Source of the DNA: Bactericera cockerelli
Taxonomy: Eukaryota > Arthropoda > Insecta > Hemiptera > Triozidae
DNA: 64,000 bases
NCBI GenBank assembly: GCA_024516035.1
Contig: CM044966.1
Span: 15,204,346 to 15,268,345, forward strand
Direction: 5' to 3'
The stretch's first letter is position 1. Every line of letters starts with the position of its first letter. The position numbers were made by a program, and so were the translations under genes. Shown here in pieces: positions 10,916-23,085 of this stretch. The notes below the pieces were generated by a model that saw only the letters and a list, made by a program, of their open reading frames with translations, ran no database searches and had not been told where the DNA came from.

Positions 10916-12182
10916 TATGGCTACGAGATAAATGTGAAACGCACTCATTAAAAAATAAAATGTGAGTAATGGCAGCAAACAGAGATGACAGTAATAAAAC
11001 ACTCAACCCTGTGGGACGCGACATTCAGCCGAGTTCATTGAACTTATCAATTTCGCAGAATTTTCCGACGAATTTTTTTCCAAAAGTTGAAGTCGAGTAA
11101 AGGACGGAACTTTATTCGACTCTATTTCAGCCAGAGGAGACTGAAAAATAAAATGTCAAAGACCGGCCTTGAATCAAAGCAAATATTAACTTATTTACCT
11201 TCTAACTTTCAAGTAGATACTGCTATGTACAGTGAGTGCTAAATACTCAGAGCGGAATTAATAGACGTTTTTGTAATACCTCTGTGACGCTAAGTCACGG
11301 ATTGTGTACTGTGTAAGATAGGGAAAAACGATGCTAAGCAATGACTTGTGAATTTGTCAATATTAAGTTCGCCCTTATTGTACTCCGCTGAGAACCTATT
11401 TTTTTTGTACCTCGTTTTTATGAAGTTAGGTTGTAGGGATAATATTTGTGTAACTTAGCTCAGATAGATAAGGGTTCGACGATTTAAGATTGTATAACAC
11501 AATAATTACTCAAACTAGCTTTACTAAATCTCCGCTGAAACCGGGACTTGAACCGACCTCCAGGTTACAAGTCCGTCGCCTTATCGATCAGGCTACTGAG
11601 GTCGCTTTGAAATTTATATGAATGAGTAGTGAACCAAGGTGCAAGGGTAAGAAGACATCCTCTTCCATCCAACCTCTACATCGTCAGTGTCACTCATCAT
11701 TTTCCCGAGCTTCCAAGGGGAACGTCCGCTTTATAGAGTACATCACAGCTACACACAGAAGACACCCTTTTCATCAAATTAACCCGAATTTTCCAGTAGT
11801 GTATCGCACTGGCATTGCACGCCTGGTCACCCGGGTTCGAATCCTGATTGGCTATTATTATTATTATTATGAAACTCTTTATTAGAAGAACAAATATACA
11901 AACAAATAATGGTAAAAATATAAATACAAAAATGACAAAATAAAGAGGAAAAAAATAAACAAATATATACATCATAATTATGTCCTAACTGAAGGGCTGG
12001 GTTATTGCTTATGGAAATCTCTTCCACCCAACCCTTAAACCGGCTAGGAAATTTACATCAGTGTACTTTGTATAGTCCAGACATTATCTCGTGAGTACAC
12101 ACAGCAACAGCATTGATCAGTTGATTAGAGATTTATCAACCGGTTTAAATATAACGGATAAGTAAACTAGACAGATAGAGAA

Positions 12183-12540
12183 AAGTTTGTCCCGCTAGCT
12201 CAGTGGTAAAGGCGGCACTCCATGAATCCAGAGATTCCAGAGGTCGCGGGTTCTAAACCCAGCCGGGACGCATGACAAGTTATCCTCCCATTTAGGATTT
12301 TTACCACATAATAATACGTATTGGGCTTACTGTTGAAATAACCTAGAATAAATAGTCCTAATCAGGCTGTATAAATAAGGCGAGTCCCATTATTCCAGCA
12401 GTAAGCCCAAGACATATTATTATGTGGTAAAATTCCCAAATGAGAGGATAACTTGTCATGTCCCGGCTGGGTTTCGAACCCACGACCTCTGGAATCTTTG
12501 GATTCATTGCCGCCTTTAAGACTGAGCTACCACGACAGAC
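12183..12540. mobile_element. Two SINE family A copies in inverted orientation
   Basis: Plus copy from 12189 (CCCGCTAGCTCAGTGGTAAA, GGTCGCGGGTTCTAAACCC) runs to its TATAAATAAGGCGA tail near 12385. A minus copy then runs from 12385 to 12540. They are tail to tail and could fold into a hairpin of ~170-bp arms. Other family A copies: 14690-14905 (+), 27925-28085 (-), 28395-28520 (-), 28940-29147 (-), 48045-48225 (-), 51225-51362 (+), 51640-51805 (-), 51850-51955 (-); tail-only pieces at 19070-19115 and 42172-42215. Confidence 0.8.
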
Positions 12541-13019
12541 TGCAGGGGTGAAAAAAGAAAGCTAGTCAACGATGACTCATCAAGTCATCACACATAAAAG
12601 CTTTCAAGTCCTTTTACGTACTCGACAGAGTCTTTAAGCTTTTCTAGGCGGCGCAAATCAGGCTGTCATATAGCTGTCAGTAACAGCTCACCAGTCTATC
12701 TACCTTTCTATTTTTTTTTTTTTTTTTTCATACGAGGAAAATTTGCATCAAACATCAGCATAAGTTAATGCCTGTGAGCCGGCGAGAAGGTTTTTTACCG
12801 TCTAAAAACCTCTTACTGGTTGTGTTTTCTTTTATGTTGCCCTGGGACTGCCGTGTGGCATTACTTCAGGGCTATCTACCTATATATCTTTGAGATCAGC
12901 ATAATAATAATAATTACGAGTATAATAACAAAATTAGACCAATTATCAACGCGGGGGACGAGAGGGAGTGTGTAAAATAGTAAACTGTTAAAACTTACCA
13001 CTATAGGGGGTTTTTATAC

Positions 13020-13395
13020 ATACGAAATCTGGTGTAAACATCACACGACTTTCCTTATCTCCCAAAAAGGAGTCGAATTCCGCCACTGATGGTGACTCAA
13101 CGGTAACAGATAACTAAAAACCAATACCAAATTCGTAATCAGCACTTCAAAATCATTGAATTTGATATGTCACAACCTTCATCTAGGATGAATAATAAAA
13201 AAGTTAGTCAAAGTGGGTCTCCACATACACACCCACACACCAGACCACACACACGGACCAATGGCTGAAAACAACTTTTTTGGTATCCTGAGGCTATGAT
13301 TCGTCCAGAAATGTGAAAAACTGGGTAAGTCAAATTTTCGGCGAGTACAATACCTTCCTTATTATAGGATAAGAAGGAAAGTAAAAATACAAATA
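13020..13395 (-). mobile_element. Element J, minus-strand copy
   Basis: Bounded by GACTTTCCTTATCTCCCAAA and TTATTATAGGATAAGAAGG, with GTGACTCAACGGTAACAGAT inside. It is related to the longer copy at 31583-32220. Confidence 0.65.
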
Positions 13396-14964
13396 ATTAT
13401 GTTGTCCCGTGTTAATATTTTCTCTGCGGGCCGCAGAAAGGAGCTGTCGGGCCGCAGGTTGGACAACCCTGTTCTAGCAGTTAGGTAGGACTCTAGTATG
13501 AGGATAGGACATGCATTAATATTTATTTTTTTCTTTCAATTAATTACTTTTTTTATTTACAAAACATAACAATCAACGAAATATATAAAAATGAGATCAG
13601 ATAGTGTATGTAAAAAATAAAATAAAATTTCGTCAATTTGCTATTTAAATTAATAAATAAAAAAGTGTGATATCTAGCCCTCTGTGTCATAGTTAATGAC
13701 ATGTGTTGGGCTAGATCATGTACTAAGTGTCCTATTGGTTGATTTATTTATAAAAAATCTTCGTAGCCATGAAACAGGAGCTACTGTAGACGCTTGTGGT
13801 CTGTGTTGTAGCCTGCCCATCCCGTAGTATGCCTCCCCTCTGATGGGCGAGAAGTGACACAATACTTCCCATTTAGGTGCGGGGTCAACACGAGCGCACC
13901 GGAAGTTGTCCCGTGTTAATATTTTATCTGCGGGCCGCAGTTTGGATAACCCTGTTCTAGCTGTTAGGTAGGACTCTCGTTCTAGTACGAGGAGGGACAT
14001 ACATAAGGTAATAGAAAGCAATAAACATAATATATGTAGGTCTACATTGACACGAGTTCAAAAGTTCAAATGAAAAATAAAATATTTAACGACCTCTGTG
14101 TCGCCCTGCTGTAAATTCTGCGAGACAGCGGTTCCGAAAGTGTGGTCCCTGGCAAGAGAAGGGTGCTCGGCCTTCTCTGGGATTAAGGGCCGGATTATAA
14201 AACAGGATTAAAGTGAAGATAAACCTACTGTCCCTCAAGTCGGGCTACTGAAAATCCGACTGAATTGAGGCAGCGTCTAGTATAAATTTAATCATGTTTC
14301 ATAATTTGGCCTCAAGAGCTGAAAAATACCAAGTGTTATACCGACTTAATTGGGGAAGCGCCTAGCTTAAATTTAATCATGTTTCATAATTTGGCCTCAA
14401 GAACTGAAAAAATACCAAGTATATTATACCAGAATAAAACCTTCTTATTCCACTTTTAAAGTTTAAAAAAAAAGTTATCATATTTGTGTTAATCACTTTC
14501 GCGATATCACAACCACTCAAACTAGCTTTACTAAATCTACGCTGAAATCGGGACTTGAACCACCGACCTCCAGGCTACAAGTCCGCCGCCCCATCGATCA
14601 AGCTACTGAGGTCGGTTCCTATTCCACTTATTCGAAAAAGTTCGAACCAAAACTTGTTAAGACGAAGATGGTCATAATCCCAAATGGGAGAATAACTTGA
14701 CATTTCTGTCTGAGTAGCTCAGTGACAAAGGCGGTACTCTGTAAGTCCAAAGATACCAGAGGTCGCGGGTTCGAAACCCAGCCGGGACATGACAAGTTAT
14801 TCTCCCATTTGGGATTTTTACCACATAATAATATGTCTTGGGCTTACTGCTGGAATAATGGGACTTAATCGTCCTAATCGGGCAGTATAAATGAGGCGAA
14901 ATTATTATTTTTTCCCGACACAGGATTTCAAACCCACGACCTCTGGATTACCTTACGAGACGAG

Positions 14965-17750
14965 GTCAATTAAGTTGGCCCAGCCCAGTTGGAATTTTCA
15001 TGTTTTTCTTAGTGCAATCGTTTGTACTTCGTTTGTACCGGATTGTACCGTTGGAATTTTCGTTTGTACCCATACCGTTCTCGAGATATTTGACTTTTTT
15101 GTGGGCTGGGCCAACTTAACGACAGCCCAGCCCAGTCGAAATTTCGAAATTTTCTTTTTATAAATGGATAGTGCGTCGTTTGTAGACGTTTGTACCGTTA
15201 AAATTTTCGTTTGTACCCAAACCGTTCACGAGATATTTAAGTTTAAAGTTTGGGTGCCAGCCCAGCCCAAGTAACTTTTTCAACTTTTTAAAATGCCAAT
15301 CGATAGAGCGTCGCTTGTAGACGTTTGTACCGTTGAAATTTTCGTTTGTACGCCTACGGTTCTCGAGATATTGAGGAAAATAGATGAGAAAAACGCAAGA
15401 AAGCATTGTGCGTTTTGAATGCACCTACACAAATTCCTCGAAAAGGAGCATCGTTATTCGAAGAGGGGTGCGTTCAAAGACATATACTCGATTTTGATTT
15501 TCTTATGAAATAATTTGAGTAGATTGAACAAGCCAGTGCTGCAGTGGATAATTTCTCGATTAGCTAATCGATTGAATGTCTTAATTCTTAGCTTCCAGCC
15601 AATCGATTACCTTGATAAGTTGTTACCTTCCATATAATTTTCATCGTTTGTACCCACGTGGTTACCCATTTACGAGGACTTTAGTTTTTGCGGTACATCA
15701 GAGAAAGTATGCAATATCTCTGGAACCAAATGGGTACAAACGACGAAATTTAGCCGATCGATTACCTTGATTAGAACTTACCTTCCATCAAATTTTCATC
15801 GTTTGTACCCACGTGGTTACCCATTTACGAGGACTTTAGTTTTTGCGGTACATCAGAGCAAATATGCAATATCTCTGGAACCAAATGGGTACAAACGACG
15901 AAACTTAGCCAATCGATTACCTTGATAAGTTGTTACCTTCCATCAAATTTTCATCGTTTGTACTCTTACCGTTCTCGAGATATTGAGGAAAATAGATGAG
16001 AAAAACGCAAAAAAGCATTGTGCGTTTTGAATGCACCTACACAAATTCCTCGAAAAGGAGCATCGTTATTCCAAGAGGGGTGCGTTCAAAGACATGTACT
16101 CGATTTTGTTTTTCTTATGAAATAATTTGAGTAGATTAAAAAAGCCAATGCTGCAGTGGATAATTTCTCGATTAGCTAATAGATTAACTGTATTAATACT
16201 TAGCTTCCATATAATTTTCATCGTTTGTACCTACGCGGTTACCCATTTACGAGGACTTTAGTTTTTGCGGTACATCAGAGAAAATATGCAATATCTCTGG
16301 AACCAAATGGGTACAAACGACGAAAATTAGATGGAAGGTAAGTATTAATCAAGTTAATCGATTGGCTAAATTTCGTCGTTTGTAGAATTGAAGGCAAAAT
16401 GTCAAATATGATAAAATACCCCTTCAACTTTCGCTGAGTATGCAAACAAGTGGTTTCAAATGCTTGGTAAAGCTTTATTCACCAATGGCTATCTTCAGTT
16501 CAAATTTTAAAAAAATTCTTAAAGAAGAAGTTATATGTTGACATGTTTTGCTTTAGATTCGACTCGATCTGAGATTTTGGATGTTTTCAGAAATCGAACG
16601 AACTTATCTTTCGAACCGTACGTCCGATTTCAATGAACTAAAGTGCTATTGATAGATCAAGTGTATTGTAAGATAAGCTGTTCTCATTCATTGTCTGTCA
16701 TTTTACAAAAAGGGTTACTTTTTAACGGAAAACACTTTTGACACACAACTGGGTTAAGAATGGCCTGGGTTATCAAAAAGTATGCATGCGATTTCAAAAA
16801 AAATCAATGATATTACTAATGAAGTTAATCGATTGGCTAAATTTTGTCGTTTGTACCCATTTGGTTCTAGATATATTGCATATTTTCTCTGATCTACCGC
16901 AAAAACTCAAGTCTTCGTAAATGGGTAACCACGTGGGTACAAACGATGAAAATTATATGGAAGGTAAGTACTAATCAAGGTATTCGGTTGGCTAAATTTC
17001 GTCGTTTGTACCCATTGGGTTCCAGAGATATTGCATATTTTCTCTGATCTACCGCAAAAACTCAAGTCCTCGTAAATGGGTAACCGCGTGGGTACAAACG
17101 GTGAAAATTATGTGGAAGGTAAGTGTGGAATTAATACATTCAATCGATTAGCTAATCGAGAAATTATCCACTGCAGCACTGGCTTGTTCAATGTACTCAA
17201 ATTATTTCATAAGAAAAACAAAATCGTATACATGTCTTTGAACGCACCCCTCTTCGAAAAACGATGTTACTTTTCGAGGAATTTGTGTAGGTGCATTCAA
17301 AACGCACAATGCTTTCTTGCGTTTTTCTCATCTATTTTCCTCAATATCTCGAGAACCGTAGGCGTACAAACGAAAATTTCAACGGTACAAACGTCTACAA
17401 GCGACGCTCTGTCGATTGGCATTTTAAAAAGTTGAAAAAGTTACTTGGGCTGGGCTGGCACCCAAACTTTAAACTTAAATATCTCGTGAACGGTTTGGGT
17501 ACAAACGAAAATTTTAACGGTACAAACGTCTACAAACGACGCACTATCCATTTATAAAAAGAAAATTTCGAAATTTCGACTGGGCTGGGCTGTCGTTAAG
17601 TTGGCCCAGCCCACAAAAAAGTCAAATATCTCGAGAACGGTATGGGTACAAACGAAAATTCCAACGGTACAATCCGGTACAAACGAAGTACAAACGATTG
17701 CACTAAGAAAAACATGAAAATTCCAACTGGGCTGGGCCAACTTAATTGAC
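14965..17750. mobile_element. 2.8-kb foldback element with ~0.8-kb inverted arms
   Basis: Left end GTCAATTAAGTTGGCCCAGC, right end the reverse complement (CTTAATTGAC). The arms (about 14965-15775 and 16985-17750) match closely for ~770-800 bp, with identical open frames on opposite strands. Inside, 15640-16380 and 16830-17110 repeat blocks of TTTCATCGTTTGTACCCACG. Direct flanks CTTACGAGACG at 14952-14962 and 17751-17761 look like an 11-bp target duplication, with two extra bases (AG) on the left. Long TIRs with a 9-11-bp duplication resemble Mutator-like or foldback elements; no transposase was recognised. Confidence 0.85.
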
Positions 17751-17934
17751 CTTACGAGACGCCCTGACCACTGAGCTACCATCAGGACAGATTTGTGAAC
17801 CGCTGGAAGTTAGTTACCGTGTGACAAAGTACAGGCATGTCCTTGAGCCCTCATTTAAATTAATTGCATGTCAATCCCGATGGTGCGATACTCAAATATT
17901 TAATCATTATTATTTATTTTTATAAAGATGAGTG

Positions 17935-18215
17935 TTTTACAGCCTTTTCTATTTCGTAGCCATGAAACAGGAGCTACAGTAGACGCTTGTGGTCTGTGTT
18001 GTAGCCTGCCCATCCCGTAGTTTGCCTCCCCTCTAATGGGCGAGAAGTGACACAATACTCCCCAATTAGGTGCTGGGTCAACACGAGCGCACCGGAAGGT
18101 ATCCCTTACAAACAATTGTAACCGAATGAATAATACAATTTTTTGCCGGCACGGGGGATCGAACCCGGTACCTAACGCATGGCAAGCGAGTGCTTAACCA
18201 CTGAGCTAATCGCGC
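17935..18215 (-). mobile_element. SINE family D, near-complete
   Basis: Minus-strand head GCGATTAGCTCAGTGGTTAAG, GGGTTCGATCCCCCGTGCC, body with CGGTGCGCTCGTGTTGACCC, end GTAGCTCCTGTTTCATGGCT and ...AAGGCTGTAAAACACTCATC. Confidence 0.8.
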
Positions 18216-18279
18216 GCTCAGTGGTTAATTATTCACGTTTATTTTCTTCAAATTGGAAACCATCATCATTCTGACAGCG

Positions 18280-18350
18280 TCGATGGCGCTTTGACTGCAC
18301 CAGACCTCGTAAGTTCACCGAAGTTAAGCAACGTCCATTGAGATGAAGAC
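18280..18350 (+). mobile_element. 5S-like SINE head
   Basis: GCGTCGATGGCGCTTTGACT, CTCGTAAGTTCACCGAAGTT and AAGCAACGTCCATTGAGATG follow 5S rRNA order but are diverged. It is too short and altered to be a 5S gene. Confidence 0.6.
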
Positions 18351-18699
18351 TTCGTGATGCTGACATTCCAGCATCACGAAGCATTTATAGTTCCCCGGCC
18401 AGACTATTATTATACACGTCAAAAACATTTTAAGAGAAAGAATCTCACACAATAACATTTCGGAATGAACCCAGTGCTGGTAGTGAGCTAGTGCATAGGT
18501 CTTGCTCTCTCATCTAGCAATTATGACACTCGAATTGTTAATACTCAGGAATCGCACTCGAGAGTCAATTACCTAAATATTTCACTCACTCACTACCACA
18601 TAGTTCCTCATTCTCCCTCTTCTAATTGCTACTGATGTAGAAAAGGTAAATAACATCTATGACGTTAAACAGGGAGAAGTCCAGTGTCCCGCTAGAGGG

Positions 18700-18990
18700 C
18701 TATAAACAGAGAACAGACTAGCCAACTCTTACAAGCCAGGCTAGCTTGCAGTTTCCCAAGGGTTTAATGGCTTATCACGGCACGAACGACCTGTTGCAAC
18801 ACAGAGTTAAAGTGCCTAATAAGAAGAAGAAAAGAAAAAAAATGGCTTATAAAGAAAAGTCCAAGTCCTCATGATGGTTGATCGCACATAGAAATATGTG
18901 GTTCAGGACAAGCCAACTTTGAATTAAAGTTGGCTGGAGACCATCTCTCACCCCTCCAGCTGTAGCCAAGCTGTCTACAACAACAACAAC
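18700..18990 (-). mobile_element. Interspersed repeat family H
   Basis: Contains GTTGTTGTAGACAGCTTGGC, AACCACATATTTCTATGTGC, GATCAACCATCATGAGGACT and GCAAGCTAGCCTGGCTTGTA. Copies at 43680-43915 (+) and 48338-48610 (+), each running into the TTTATAGTCCCCCAGCCAG motif. Confidence 0.72.
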
Positions 18991-19488
18991 CAGTTATAAA
19001 CAATAATTCCGTGTCCGTGAGACCGTCCATCAACTTGGGCTTTAGTGCGCCTGTCTTCTGGACTAATGGATAGTGGGGCTTAATAGTCCTAATCGGGCAG
19101 TATAAAAAAGGCGATATTATCATAATTTTCGTCAATGTTTTAACTTTAACACCCGAATTTATGAACAACGAATTTTGTCTGAGCACTGTCTCAAGCAAGA
19201 TATTGGCCAATAATATTAAAGGAAATCATGCTTCAGACCATGCTCAAACGGCGTTTTCCTGTTCATAAATACGGCTGTAAGTGTCTTAATAACCTATAAT
19301 TAATTAGAACCCTTTGGCTGTACGGAGTGGCCTTGCTTCCCAATGCCAGAAAAACTTAAAGTGTCGATCAAAATATCATTGATAAAAACACAAACAGCAC
19401 TAATCAGTTGATTAGCGCTTTATCGCCCTGTTTAATGTAAGAGATAAACTCACCCTGCAAGCAACAGGGTGGACCTGCATATACTTAC

Positions 19489-19531
19489 TTCATTTGTTTG
19501 ACTATGGTAGATTTCCCTGATTCTCCAGCAC
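19489..19531 (-). CDS. G-protein alpha subunit (Gi/Go type), 43-bp P-loop exon
   Basis: On the minus strand, TTTGCCTTTCAG is followed by exactly 43 bp and then GTAAGTATA. Entering with one base from the previous exon (G|GT), it encodes (G)AGESGKSTIVKQM and ends in phase 2 at AA|, so the next residue is most likely K. GAGESGKST is the P-loop (G1 box) that binds the nucleotide phosphates in heterotrimeric G alpha proteins. Known: the second coding exon of animal Gi/Go genes is a 43-bp exon with this content and these phases. TIVKQM(K) fits Gi/Go; Gs has KQMR, Gq has STFIKQMR. No other exon of the gene was found in the window, so its introns must exceed the flanking repeat-filled DNA or the contig is isolated. 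The base sequence is intact. Confidence 0.88.
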
Positions 19532-19614
19532 CTGAAAGGCAAAACAAAAACATCCACTCATTAGATTCTGGCTAAACAATAAAAGATAATTATTTTTTTA
19601 TAAGAACAAAATAA

Positions 19615-20330
19615 CAGGGGTCTCCTCCGATTATTACTTCCGAGAAATTTCTAATATTAGAAATCGGAAGTATTGTGTTCGTTTTTGTAAAAAAAAATAT
19701 TTTTTTGCTCCGATTTCAATTTTTTTCATATTTCTGGACGTTTCATAACCTCCTGAGCAAATTTGGTTTTGTGTCCGTCTGTCGGTCTGTCTGTCTGTTA
19801 AAACGATTCCTTGTAACGCGCAAATCTCGGAAACTACTCAACCGATTTTGATGAAACTTTGCACACATCTAGGAGACATTCTGTAGATGGTCAAATTTTA
19901 AATTCATCGAATTCGTAATAGCGGCTCTGGGTGAAAGAGACCATGCGCCTGACCACTAACTTTTTACTTAAATGCTTATATCTCGTGAACGGTACACCCG
20001 ATTTTGATGAAATTTTGTGTGTATATGCATATTATTGTTTTACACAGACTTTTTATATTTTCTTTATAATTAATTATAATTTGACTCTAATATTTAAGAA
20101 AATCCGAAATTTTGGACAATAAAGTCAAAAAATAAGAACCACGACTTGCCGATACAGAATTTTTTGTAGAATCTAGAATGTAGAAAAAACGGTTTTCTAC
20201 CATATAAAACAAATTTGAAGAAAATCGGTTCAGCCGTTTTGGAGATATAAGTAATTTAGTATAAAAACTCAAAATTCGCACGTGTACACAATGTGAAACA
20301 ATCACGAGGAAGTATTGTGTCCATAATTGG
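19615..20330 (+). mobile_element. Non-coding repeat with ATATTAGAAATCGGAAGTA palindrome
   Basis: Starts with a palindromic TTCTAATATTAGAA end, has (GTCT)n, and TCGGAAACTACTCAACCGAT and TATCTCGTGAACGGTACACC motifs. Related pieces at 42975-43195 and 48925-49075. The style resembles element J; no protein is encoded. Confidence 0.6.
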
Positions 20331-21419
20331 CAGTGTTTTTTTTTGTTTGTTCATATATTGAACTTTTTGGACCTCGGCCCCAATTTACCGGTATTTTGGG
20401 GGGCACCCGCTTTGACTAACATTATTCATCCTAGATGGGGATTGTGATATATCAAATCCAATGATTTTGAGGTGCTGATTAAATTTTAGCTATCTGTTAC
20501 CGTTGAGTCACCAGTAGCGGAATTCGACTTCTTTTCAGGGGATAAGGAAAGTCGTGTGATAATTACACCAGATTTTTTGGAATTTGGATGGACTAGATTC
20601 TCTCTGCGAACCTCTGAGCTACAACGGTTGATTGATTAAAGAAGTCGAAGTTAAAAAAAGTTATCATATTTGAATTCATCACTTTCGTGATATATCACAA
20701 CTACTTAGACTCGCTTTACTAATAAATTTCAGGTACCTAGCGTGAGTTAGCGCGCTAGGCATTGCACGCACGGTGGGTGACCCAGGATCGATCCCCAGCG
20801 GAGCAGGAATTTTTCTGCTCTGTACTTGGATGTTCGGGGTCCACTCATACCTCGTGAGGAAAAATGAGAAGTTACTTGTATGAGTAACGACCAGTGGCGG
20901 CATTACCAGAGTAAAAAGAAATTAATGAAATAGAATAATTCCAAAAAATAGAGGAGGCTCTTAGTAATGTTGCGCTACCCACAAAAATTGTGAAGAGGCC
21001 TACATACTAATTTTGCATCGTCGAAGGACCTGCCTCAGCAGAGTTAAAGCGCTAAAAAGAAGAAAACAAAATGCTGAACTTTGGACTTGAACCAACGAGC
21101 CGCGCCGGCTTCTAGATTACAAGTCCACCGCCTTAACGATCAAGCTACTGAGGTCGGTTGATTGATCTAAGAGAAAGTACTTGACTGTCTGTGTAATTTC
21201 TGCGATAATTACGTAGAGATGTAGATAATATATGTAGATGTCTATTACAGTGCACTGGTTAGTCAAGTGATTAACGCGCTAGTCTGATTATCCACGTAGC
21301 GTAGGGATCCGTTGGTTCGAATCCCACCCAGTGCACGAATTTTTCCTCATTAATTTGAGTTTGTGACCACATAATAATAAGACTCTGAGGGTTAGGTGAT
21401 AAAAAATGCTATATTCTAT

Positions 21420-22332
21420 TCTATATCAGGGTGGTGGACGCTCAGATCTATGAAAATTATATGGACGCTCAGATCTATGAAAAGAGCCAATCAATAGGCT
21501 CCTTTCATGTACAATTTTTTTTTTTTTTTTACTTTCCTTATCCTATAATAAGGAAAGTATTGTATTTTTACATAGGTTGACGTAAAAAAACACAAATCTG
21601 AAGTGGCTCTACTGACAGCATTGGATGGAGAAAGTTCGTCAATTAAAACTTCACCAGATACACGAGAGGTAGAAGGTACCACGTCTCTAATAGGTACCTA
21701 AGATTTTTTGATAGAGATTACAATCAACATCCAAATCGAAGATATTTAAAAAAAAAAAAAAATTAACAGCCAAAGCAACAGATAAAAAACCATATAGGTC
21801 CAATCACCGGCGAACTACGTCATCAGTTTGCCTCCACTGCGTTTAGAGATAAACAAAAAAAATCGATTGAATTTGAATAAATAGGTATTCACTAGAGTAC
21901 CTCAGCAAATAAGCTGAATTGGAACCAGTTGTTCTGATATATATGTATTAATTTTGATGTAGGTATGTAATATTTCTGTTTCAAATAAAAGTTTATTTAT
22001 TTATTTAGGTATTCACTGTAAGTTAATATACGTTTAATATGGTTTCAAGTTGGACTAAAAAGTAGGTATTCAAAACTTAGAGATAGATAGATAGATAAAT
22101 ATAGGTAGTTGTATTTCTTTAATTTTAAAAATGTTAAAACTTAGAGCAATGGGTTCCAAACTTAGTTCTTGTTCATCGCAGCCCCCCTTTATCTAAACCA
22201 GGCATGTCAAACTCAAAATGTATGAAGGGCCATTTTTCAGTTGTGCTGATCATTGGCGGGCCGCAGGTACTCAACCCCTCCCCCTCTCGTAAAAAAAAGA
22301 TCCTGACGTAAAGTGAAAAAAAAAATTCAGGG
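21420..22332. other. No recognised gene up to the contig end
   Basis: AT-rich DNA with short GATA repeats (about 22080-22100) and element-J ends at 21533-21570. No exon with splice sites was recognised, so neither the next CSPG exon nor the first G-alpha exon is visible here. Confidence 0.5.
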
Positions 22333-22432
22333 NNNNNNNNNNNNNNNNNNNNNNNNNNNNNNNNNNNNNNNNNNNNNNNNNNNNNNNNNNNNNNNNNNNN
22401 NNNNNNNNNNNNNNNNNNNNNNNNNNNNNNNN
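22333..22432. other. Assembly gap, 100 N
   Basis: Exactly 100 N between the contig with the G-alpha exon and the contig with the CSPG gene. The right edge lies at the start of a minus-strand SINE-F. The order and distance of the two genes therefore depend on scaffolding. Confidence 0.97.
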
Positions 22433-22603
22433 AAAAGATAACGACACCGGGGATCGAACTCCGGGATTTGCCAGCCTCACATGTTCGGAGGGAATAGAAG
22501 TTTCTGTGCGAAAAGTCTGCTCCAACCGGGAATTGAACTCAGGATCTCCGCACCACGGGCAGAGGTCACACCCGTTGCGCCACGGAGTCTGGGGGGGGCT
22601 CAC

Positions 22604-22779
22604 CTGGTTAAGGATGGGCTCGGTGAAGTCCGCCCGCACACTGAACCGGAAAGTGTCGTTCAGGTCGGGGTCTCGGAAGGGGGAGCTGTGCTGGTAGGAG
22701 ACGCGAGAGGCGTTCACGTCGCCCTGTGTGAAGTTCAGGGGGAGCTCATACGCTGCCTTGTCGTTCACGTGCAGGAAAC
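22604..22779 (-). CDS. CSPG gene exon E21 (last exon recognised)
   Basis: The 176-bp exon enters in phase 1 after ATCAATCAG. It encodes FLHVNDKAAYELPLNFTQGD and VNASRVSYQHSSPFRDPDLN, then DTFRFSVRADFTEPILNQ, ending in phase 0 at CAG|GTGAGC. NFTQGDVNASRVSYQH...DTFRFSV is a full CSPG core. The intron after it starts with a C-run and a SINE within 12 bp, and the contig ends 170 bp further left. A 44-bp inverted copy of its 5' end is at 39006-39049. Confidence 0.9.
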
Positions 22780-22929
22780 CTGATTGATAGAACAGATAGA
22801 AAATTCGTTATTATTTTAAAAAAAAATATAATAATGGTCATATTACGACGGAGGTTTCACTTTCCATTCGCAAACCAGCTTCTCAAATTGATCAAACCCA
22901 GCCTGAGTGAGGCCCAGAAGTGTGGCCAG

Positions 22930-23085
22930 TTCCAGAAACACTCTCTACTCTCATAATCTCCGTTTCAACTGTCACACAACGCACTCTGATTGGTTATTGC
23001 GTTCAAATGAACCAATCAGAGTCCGTTGTGTGACAGTTGAAAGAGAGATTCGGGGATTTGGAGAGTAGAAAGTGTTTCTGGAATG
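22930..23085. mobile_element. Hairpin MITE, ~155 bp
   Basis: Left arm TTCCAGAAACACTCTCTACT ... ACTCTGATTGGTT, right arm AACCAATCAGAGTCCGTTGT ... AGAAAGTGTTTCTGGAA. The arms pair over most of their ~70 bp with one indel zone. Confidence 0.8.

Noticed and set aside
15158..15424. 88-codon open frame, also present at 17291-17557
   Set aside because: It is identical because it lies in the two inverted arms of the foldback element; no domain, no codon-type constraint.
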